From positions 1 through 8,984 of the forward strand of contig JAHHSD010000058.1 of assembly GCA_020025425.1 (NCBI GenBank): a stretch of DNA of 8,984 bases. Reading direction: 5' to 3'. Numbering within the stretch: position 1 is the stretch's first letter; every line of letters starts with the position of its first letter. The notes under the pieces were generated by a model. It made no database searches. It worked only from the letters and a program-made list of their open reading frames with translations, and was not told the origin of the DNA. A program made the position numbers and the translations under genes. Positions 5,285 to 8,984 of this stretch are shown piece after piece. The DNA comes from Oscillospiraceae bacterium (GTDB lineage: Bacteria > Bacillota > Clostridia > Oscillospirales > Oscillospiraceae).

Positions 5285-6753
5285 ATCAAGAACAACGAGG
5301 CCGCAGAGAACAGAAAAAACAGTCCGCCCTGGGACGCTGGAGAGCCGAGCGCCGGGCGTGGATCGCCAACATGACAAGAGGCCAGCGCATCCGTCACCGC
5401 CTGCTCCAGGCGCTGGTGATTATCTCCATCCTGATCATCGCCGTCTGGGCGGGGATCAGCATGTGGATCAGGGCCCCCAAGCTCCCGGATCACGGGAACC
5501 CGGACAGGCCGGCCTCCTCCTCCTCCGGAATGGAGGACTGGGAGGTGGAGATCCCGGATGTGGCCAGGAGCGGCCGCAGGGAGGGCGTCTATACCTTCCT
5601 GGTGGTGGGCCAGGACACCAGAGGCGGCGGAAATACCGACACCATGCTGCTGCTGACCTACGACACCAAAGCCAAGACCATCCACGGCCTGAACCTGCCC
5701 CGGGACACCATGGTGAATGTGAGCACCACCAGCAAGCGGCTGAATGCGGTGTATAACTACAACAAGGGCCGGGACAAGGACACCCAGGTGGAGAAGGGCA
5801 TGGCCGCCCTGAAAAAAGAGGTGGGCAAGCTCACCGGGATTGTCCCGGACTACTACGTCATCGTCCAGTGGGAGGCCGTGGGCGAGCTGGTAGATGCCCT
5901 GGGCGGCGTCTACTTCGACGTCCCCTTCGATATGGACTACGACGACCCGTACCAGGACCTGTATATCCACCAGAAGCAGGGCTACCGCAAGCTCAGCGGC
6001 GACGACGCCATGCAGGTGATCCGCTGGCGGAAGAACAACGGCAAGCCCTCCGGCGGCGACGTGGTGCGCATCGGGGTCCAGCAGGACTTCCTGAAGGCGG
6101 CGGCCAAGGAGTGCCTGAAGCCGGCCACCCTGCTCAAGGCCCCGGCGCTGATCCAGGTATTTTTGGACAATGTGGTCACCGACCTGGATATGGGCAATTT
6201 GCTGTACTTTGCCCAAAAGGCCTCCGGAATGGACGCGGAGACCGGCGTGGTGCTGAATACCATGCCCTGGACAGACGCAAGATATCCCAAGGTATCCATG
6301 GTCCTGCCCATCAAGGATGAGCTGCTGCAGCTGCTCAACGACGGCATGAACCCCTATTTGAAGGACATCCAGTCCAGTGACCTCCAGCTCCTGTACCGCA
6401 ACAGCGACGGCAGCTACGGGGTCACCAGCGGGACCCTGGCCGATCCCAAGCTGGCCAATCCCCGCACCAGCTCCAAGCCCAAGCCTAAGCCGGAGCCCAA
6501 GCCCGACCCCAAGCCGGTGGAGCCCGTGGAGCCGGAGAACCCTGCTGTGGATCCCGAAAAACCCGTGGAGCCTGTGGAGCCCGGCAAGCCCGTGGACCCC
6601 GGAAAACCTGTGGAGCCGGTGGAGCCTGTGGAGCCCCCCAAGCCTGTGGAGCCTGAGAACCCCGACCCCAATGGCGGGACCGCCCCCGGCGGACAGCCCG
6701 AACAGCCGGGTGGTGGGGAGATCCCCGAGTGGCAGATCCCTGTCACCCCGTAA
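5281..6753 (+). CDS. LytR-CpsA-Psr (LCP) family wall-polymer ligase
   Basis: LCP enzymes move lipid-linked glycopolymers (teichoic acids, capsule) onto peptidoglycan outside the membrane. The 490-residue protein starts at ATG 5281, overlapping the upstream stop as ATGA, with AAAGGAAG at 5266-5273. Residues 1-40 are a basic cytoplasmic arm, 42-62 a membrane anchor and ~100-310 the LCP domain. Motifs are VVGQDTR (108-114), NTDTMLL (118-124), NLPRDT (138-143), NAVYNYNKG (155-163), LGGVYFDVP (207-215), VIRWRKN (246-252) and GDVVRIGVQQDF (259-270). The usual RQQ of the last motif is VQQ, while the arginine four positions before the first Q (R263) is kept. Residues ~399-463 are a Pro/Glu/Lys/Val repeat (KPVEPVEP type) and the tail to 490 is Gly/Pro-rich. 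The natural polymer substrate is unknown. A TAATAG double stop ends it. Confidence 0.94.
   Translation: MNQEQRGRREQKKQSALGRWRAERRAWIANMTRGQRIRHRLLQALVIISILIIAVWAGISMWIRAPKLPDHGNPDRPASSSSGMEDWEVEIPDVARSGRREGVYTFLVVGQDTRGGGNTDTMLLLTYDTKAKTIHGLNLPRDTMVNVSTTSKRLNAVYNYNKGRDKDTQVEKGMAALKKEVGKLTGIVPDYYVIVQWEAVGELVDALGGVYFDVPFDMDYDDPYQDLYIHQKQGYRKLSGDDAMQVIRWRKNNGKPSGGDVVRIGVQQDFLKAAAKECLKPATLLKAPALIQVFLDNVVTDLDMGNLLYFAQKASGMDAETGVVLNTMPWTDARYPKVSMVLPIKDELLQLLNDGMNPYLKDIQSSDLQLLYRNSDGSYGVTSGTLADPKLANPRTSSKPKPKPEPKPDPKPVEPVEPENPAVDPEKPVEPVEPGKPVDPGKPVEPVEPVEPPKPVEPENPDPNGGTAPGGQPEQPGGGEIPEWQIPVTP
6475..6666 (+). repeat. Repeat encoding Pro-Glu-Lys-Val tail of LCP protein
   Basis: DNA encoding residues ~399-462 is internally repetitive. 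A KPKPEPKPDPKP block is followed by variants of KPVEPVEP and (G)KPVDPGKPVEP, built from GTGGAGCC units with synonymous third-base changes. Such tracts expand and contract by slippage or recombination. The protein segment should be extended and unstructured, consistent with spanning or binding the wall. Confidence 0.85.
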
Positions 6754-6791
6754 TAGCCACGAAAAAATAACAATGAGAGGAATTTGACTGC

Positions 6792-7154
6792 ATGACATCT
6801 TATGAGAGCGCGATCGTCCTGGCCAAGGCCCTGGACAGCAAAAAAGGAAACGAGATCAAGGTACTGAAAACCGAGGGCCTGACCACTCTGGCTGACTACT
6901 TCGTCATCTGCACCGCCACCTCCTCCACCCAGGTCAAGGCCATGTCCGACGCCTGCGAGGAGGCCATGGAGAAGAACGGTGAGCGGGTCCATCACATCGA
7001 GGGCCACCGGGACGGCACCTGGCTGCTGCTGGATTTCTCCAACGTCATTGTCCACGTGTTCACCGATGAGAGCCGCAAGTTCTACGATCTGGAGCGGCTG
7101 TGGAAGGACGCTGAGGAGCTGGACATGGCCGAGATCCTCAAGCCCGAGGCCTAA
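6792..7154 (+). CDS. rsfS: Ribosomal silencing factor RsfS
   Basis: RsfS binds ribosomal protein uL14 on the 50S subunit and blocks subunit joining, lowering translation in starvation or stationary phase. The 120-residue protein starts at ATG 6792, with GAGAGGA at 6775-6781. Family features are LTTLADYFVICTATSSTQVK (30-49), the EGHRDGTWLLLDF segment (70-82) and VIVHVFTDESRKFYDLERLW (85-104). Length is typical. It follows the LCP gene by 38 bases and ends 18 bases before the leuS promoter. The nadD-yqeK-LCP-rsfS-leuS order is common in Clostridia. I see no terminator after it, so some transcripts may read into the T-box leader. Confidence 0.96.
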   Translation: MTSYESAIVLAKALDSKKGNEIKVLKTEGLTTLADYFVICTATSSTQVKAMSDACEEAMEKNGERVHHIEGHRDGTWLLLDFSNVIVHVFTDESRKFYDLERLWKDAEELDMAEILKPEA

Positions 7155-7172
7155 AAGATTGCCCGGCCCGGC

Positions 7173-7201
7173 TTGACAAACGCGCCCGGGTCCCATATAA
7201 T
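7173..7201 (+). promoter_or_regulatory. Consensus sigma-A promoter for leuS
   Basis: TTGACA (7173-7178) and TATAAT (7196-7201) are both perfect consensus hexamers with the optimal 17-base spacer. Transcription should start around 7207-7209, which gives a leader of about 310 bases before the leuS start codon. A perfect housekeeping promoter fits a gene whose control is exerted afterwards by attenuation at the T-box. Confidence 0.93.
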
Positions 7202-7207
7202 ACTAGG

Positions 7208-7478
7208 CATCACTAAAAAGGCTGTGAAGGAGAAAAAGCGCGGAGCTCCTGCCCTCAGAGAACCGGCGGTCGGTGCGAGCCGGTGGAGGACCCGCGTGCT
7301 AACTGGCTCCGGAGCTGTCCGCCTGAACAAAGGTCAGGGTGGAACGGTGTGGACTTCCGTTATCGGTCCAGGCCCTGCTTGGGGCCATGAGCGCAGAGCG
7401 GGAGGACCCTCTGCGGAATCAGGGTGGTACCGCGAATGATTCGCCCCTGACCGACGAGATCGGTCAGGGGCTTTTTTG
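7208..7478 (+). promoter_or_regulatory. T-box leader (tRNA-Leu sensing) of leuS
   Basis: This riboswitch binds uncharged tRNA and lets transcription continue into leuS. Stem I elements are visible: GGAG/CTCC (7229-7232/7307-7310), CGCGG/CCGCG (7239-7243/7292-7296), the AGAGA distal bulge (7257-7261) and the apical hairpin ACCGGC/GCCGGT (7262-7267/7279-7284) with GGTGCGA in its loop. The specifier lies in 7297-7306. CTG (7303-7305) is my preferred Leu codon; CTA (7299-7301) is possible. The T-box AGGGTGGTACCGCG (7421-7434) is canonical. The antiterminator pairs AGGG (7421-7424) with CCCT (7445-7448) and GCGAA (7432-7436) with TTCGC (7440-7444), leaving the seven-base TGGTACC bulge. The variable base after TGG is T, which pairs with discriminator A73 of tRNA-Leu. 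Confidence 0.95.
7443..7477 (+). terminator. Intrinsic terminator of the T-box
   Basis: A 12-bp perfect stem, GCCCCTGACCGA (7443-7454) with TCGGTCAGGGGC (7460-7471), has loop CGAGA and is followed by six T (7472-7477). Its left arm contains the CCCT and part of the TTCGC needed by the antiterminator, so the two structures exclude each other: uncharged tRNA favours antitermination, charged tRNA favours this stop. Confidence 0.96.
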
Positions 7479-7500
7479 ACCGATTTTGTACAACATCATA

Positions 7501-7517
7501 GAAAGTGAGCAAGGGAT
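7501..7517 (+). promoter_or_regulatory. Weak or closely spaced ribosome site of leuS
   Basis: The best purine match, AAGGGA (7511-7516), ends one base before ATG 7518, far closer than the usual 6-10 bases. A poorer match, GAAAGTGAG (7501-7509), has normal spacing. All other genes here have clear, well-spaced sites. The protein start itself is secure from LeuRS conservation. Confidence 0.5.
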
Positions 7518-8984
7518 ATGAAGTACGATTTTACCGCCATTGAGCAAAAATGGCAGAAGAAGTGGATGGAGGACCAGACCTTCATCTCCAAGACCGGCGA
7601 CACCACCAAGCCCAAGTTCTACGGCCTGGTGGAGTTCCCCTACCCCTCCGGCAACGGCCTGCACGTGGGCCACGCCCGCCCCTACACCGCTATGGACGTG
7701 GTGGCCAGAAAGAAGCGGATGGACGGCTATAATGTGCTCTTCCCCATGGGCTATGACGCCTTCGGCCTGCCCACCGAGAATTACGCCATCAAGAACCACA
7801 TCCACCCCGCCAAGGTGACCCACGACAACATCGCCAACTTCACCAAGCAGCTCCAGATGCTGGGCTACTCCTTCGACTGGGACCGGGTGGTCAACACCAC
7901 CGACCCCTCTTATTACAAGTGGACCCAGTGGATCTTCCTCCAGCTGTGGAAGAAGGGCCTGGCCTATAAGACCACCATGCCCGTGAACTGGTGCACCTCC
8001 TGCAAGTGCGTGCTGGCCAACGAGGAGGTGGTGGACGGCGTGTGCGAGCGCTGCGGCTCCCCCGTCATCCGCAAGGAGAAGAGCCAGTGGATGCTGAAGA
8101 TCACCGCCTACGCCCAGCGCCTGATCGACGACCTGGACGACCTGGACTTCATCGACCGGGTCAAGACCCAGCAGAAGAACTGGATCGGCCGCTCCACCGG
8201 CGCCGAGGTCACCTTCAAGGCCACCACCGGCGAGGACATCGTGGTATTCACCACCCGTCCCGACACCCTGTTCGGCGCCACCTATATGGTCCTGTCCCCC
8301 GAGCACGCCCTGGTCAAGGGCTGGCTGGAGAGCGGCAAGCTGAAAAACGCCGACGCCGTGACCGCCTATCAGAAGGAGGCCGCCTCCAAGTCCGACCTGG
8401 AGCGCACCGAGCTGAACAAGGAGAAGTCCGGCGTGGAGCTGGACGGCGTGCGCGGCATCAACCCCGTGAACAACAAGGAGATCCCCATTTTCATCTCCGA
8501 CTACGTCCTGGCCACCTACGGCACCGGCGCCATCATGGCCGTCCCTGCCCACGATGACCGCGACTGGGAGTTCGCCAAGAAGTTTGGCTGCCAGATCATC
8601 GAGGTGGTCTCCGGCGGCGAGGACGTCCAGCAGGCCGCCTTTACCGCCAAGGACGACACCGGCATCCTGGTCAACTCCGAGTTCCTCAACGGCCTGACGG
8701 TCAAGGAGGCCATCCCCGTCATCACCAAGTGGCTGGAGGAGAAGGGCATCGGTGAGTCCAAGGTCAACTACAAGCTGCGCGACTGGGTGTTCTCCCGTCA
8801 GCGCTACTGGGGCGAGCCCATCCCCATGATCTGGTGCGACAAGTGCGGCTGGCAGCCCATGCCCGAGGACCAGCTGCCCCTGCTGCTCCCCGAGGTGGAG
8901 AGCTATGAGCCCACCGACGACGGCGAGTCCCCCATCTCCAAGATGACCGACTGGGTCAACACCACCTGCCCCTGCTGCGGCGGC
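7518..8984 (+). CDS. leuS: Leucyl-tRNA synthetase, N-terminal 489 residues
   Basis: LeuRS charges tRNA-Leu with leucine. The gene runs off the right edge, so roughly the first 60 percent of a usual 800-plus-residue enzyme is seen. ATG 7518 begins MKYDFTAIEQKWQKKW, a standard LeuRS start. Motifs are PYPSGNGLHVGHARPYT (41-57, class I HIGH signature as HVGH), a zinc module CTSC/CERC (159-162/176-179), NWIGRS (221-226) leading into the CP1 editing domain, TTRPDTLFGATY (245-256, threonine-rich editing site), YGTGAIMAVPAHDDRDW (334-350, editing Asp) and RDWVFSRQRYWGEPIP (421-436) on return to the catalytic core. A second cysteine set starts at 440/443 and 484/487. The KMSKS loop and anticodon domain lie beyond the window. 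It is controlled by the upstream T-box. Confidence 0.98.
   Translation, partial: MKYDFTAIEQKWQKKWMEDQTFISKTGDTTKPKFYGLVEFPYPSGNGLHVGHARPYTAMDVVARKKRMDGYNVLFPMGYDAFGLPTENYAIKNHIHPAKVTHDNIANFTKQLQMLGYSFDWDRVVNTTDPSYYKWTQWIFLQLWKKGLAYKTTMPVNWCTSCKCVLANEEVVDGVCERCGSPVIRKEKSQWMLKITAYAQRLIDDLDDLDFIDRVKTQQKNWIGRSTGAEVTFKATTGEDIVVFTTRPDTLFGATYMVLSPEHALVKGWLESGKLKNADAVTAYQKEAASKSDLERTELNKEKSGVELDGVRGINPVNNKEIPIFISDYVLATYGTGAIMAVPAHDDRDWEFAKKFGCQIIEVVSGGEDVQQAAFTAKDDTGILVNSEFLNGLTVKEAIPVITKWLEEKGIGESKVNYKLRDWVFSRQRYWGEPIPMIWCDKCGWQPMPEDQLPLLLPEVESYEPTDDGESPISKMTDWVNTTCPCCGG

Noticed and set aside
5131..6798. 555-residue minus-strand frame with Gly/Leu/His-rich repeats
   Set aside because: It is antisense to the LCP gene and its repeats mirror the Pro/Glu/Lys tract. 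The + strand protein has clear LCP motifs.
7371..7386. GGCCC/GGGCC hairpin in the leader as a first terminator of a tandem T-box
   Set aside because: It is followed by ATGAGC, not by a T-run. Only one terminator, at 7443-7477, is present.
7173..7439. 88-residue frame across the leuS leader
   Set aside because: Its start codon lies in the -35 box, upstream of the transcription start, and the region is fully explained as promoter plus T-box RNA.
1..8984. Search for CRISPR arrays, phage genes, toxin-antitoxin pairs or defence systems
   Set aside because: Nothing fits. All confident genes are conserved housekeeping genes, and the only repeats are the smc-tail array and the LCP proline-rich tract.

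Overview
This window reads as chromosomal core DNA from a GC-rich member of the Clostridia. An Oscillospiraceae-type gut bacterium (Flavonifractor/Pseudoflavonifractor-like) is my best guess. The signs are GC-ending codons throughout, strong Shine-Dalgarno sites, an smc-ftsY neighbourhood, a yhbY-nadD-yqeK-LCP-rsfS-leuS gene order and a T-box leader. The genus is inferred; no 16S or other marker is present. All real genes are on the + strand.

Left edge (1-489): three imperfect tandem copies of the last ~33 codons of smc (chromosome-segregation ATPase). Copies 1 and 2 are separated by a spacer rich in small perfect hairpins. Copy 3 follows copy 2 almost directly. The main body of smc is not in the window. 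This is the least ordinary stretch.

524-2301: a small single-pass membrane protein of unknown function, a 101-residue protein with four CxxC pairs, and ftsY (the signal-recognition-particle receptor). 2355-4013: rph (RNase PH), an RdgB/HAM1-type dITP/XTP pyrophosphatase and the CRM-domain RNA-binding protein yhbY. 4064-6753: a fused NadD-YqeK protein (NAD synthesis plus an HD-domain Ap4A-hydrolase-type module), overlapping by ATGA with an LCP (LytR-CpsA-Psr) cell-wall ligase that has a long Pro/Glu/Lys tail. 6792-7154: rsfS (ribosomal silencing factor). The + strand genes are tightly packed with no convincing internal terminator or promoter between 524 and 7154, so they probably form one or a few long transcripts joining protein targeting, RNA processing, nucleotide housekeeping, wall assembly and ribosome control.

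7173-8984: a consensus sigma-A promoter (TTGACA, 17 bp, TATAAT), a complete transcriptional T-box leader (Stem I motifs, canonical T-box, antiterminator, intrinsic terminator) and the first 489 codons of leuS, which runs off the right edge. Leucyl-tRNA synthetase is therefore a separately controlled unit, induced when tRNA-Leu is uncharged.

I see no phage, CRISPR, defence or toxin system. The best leads are the smc-tail repeat array with its palindromic spacer, the fused NadD-YqeK, and details of the T-box leader.
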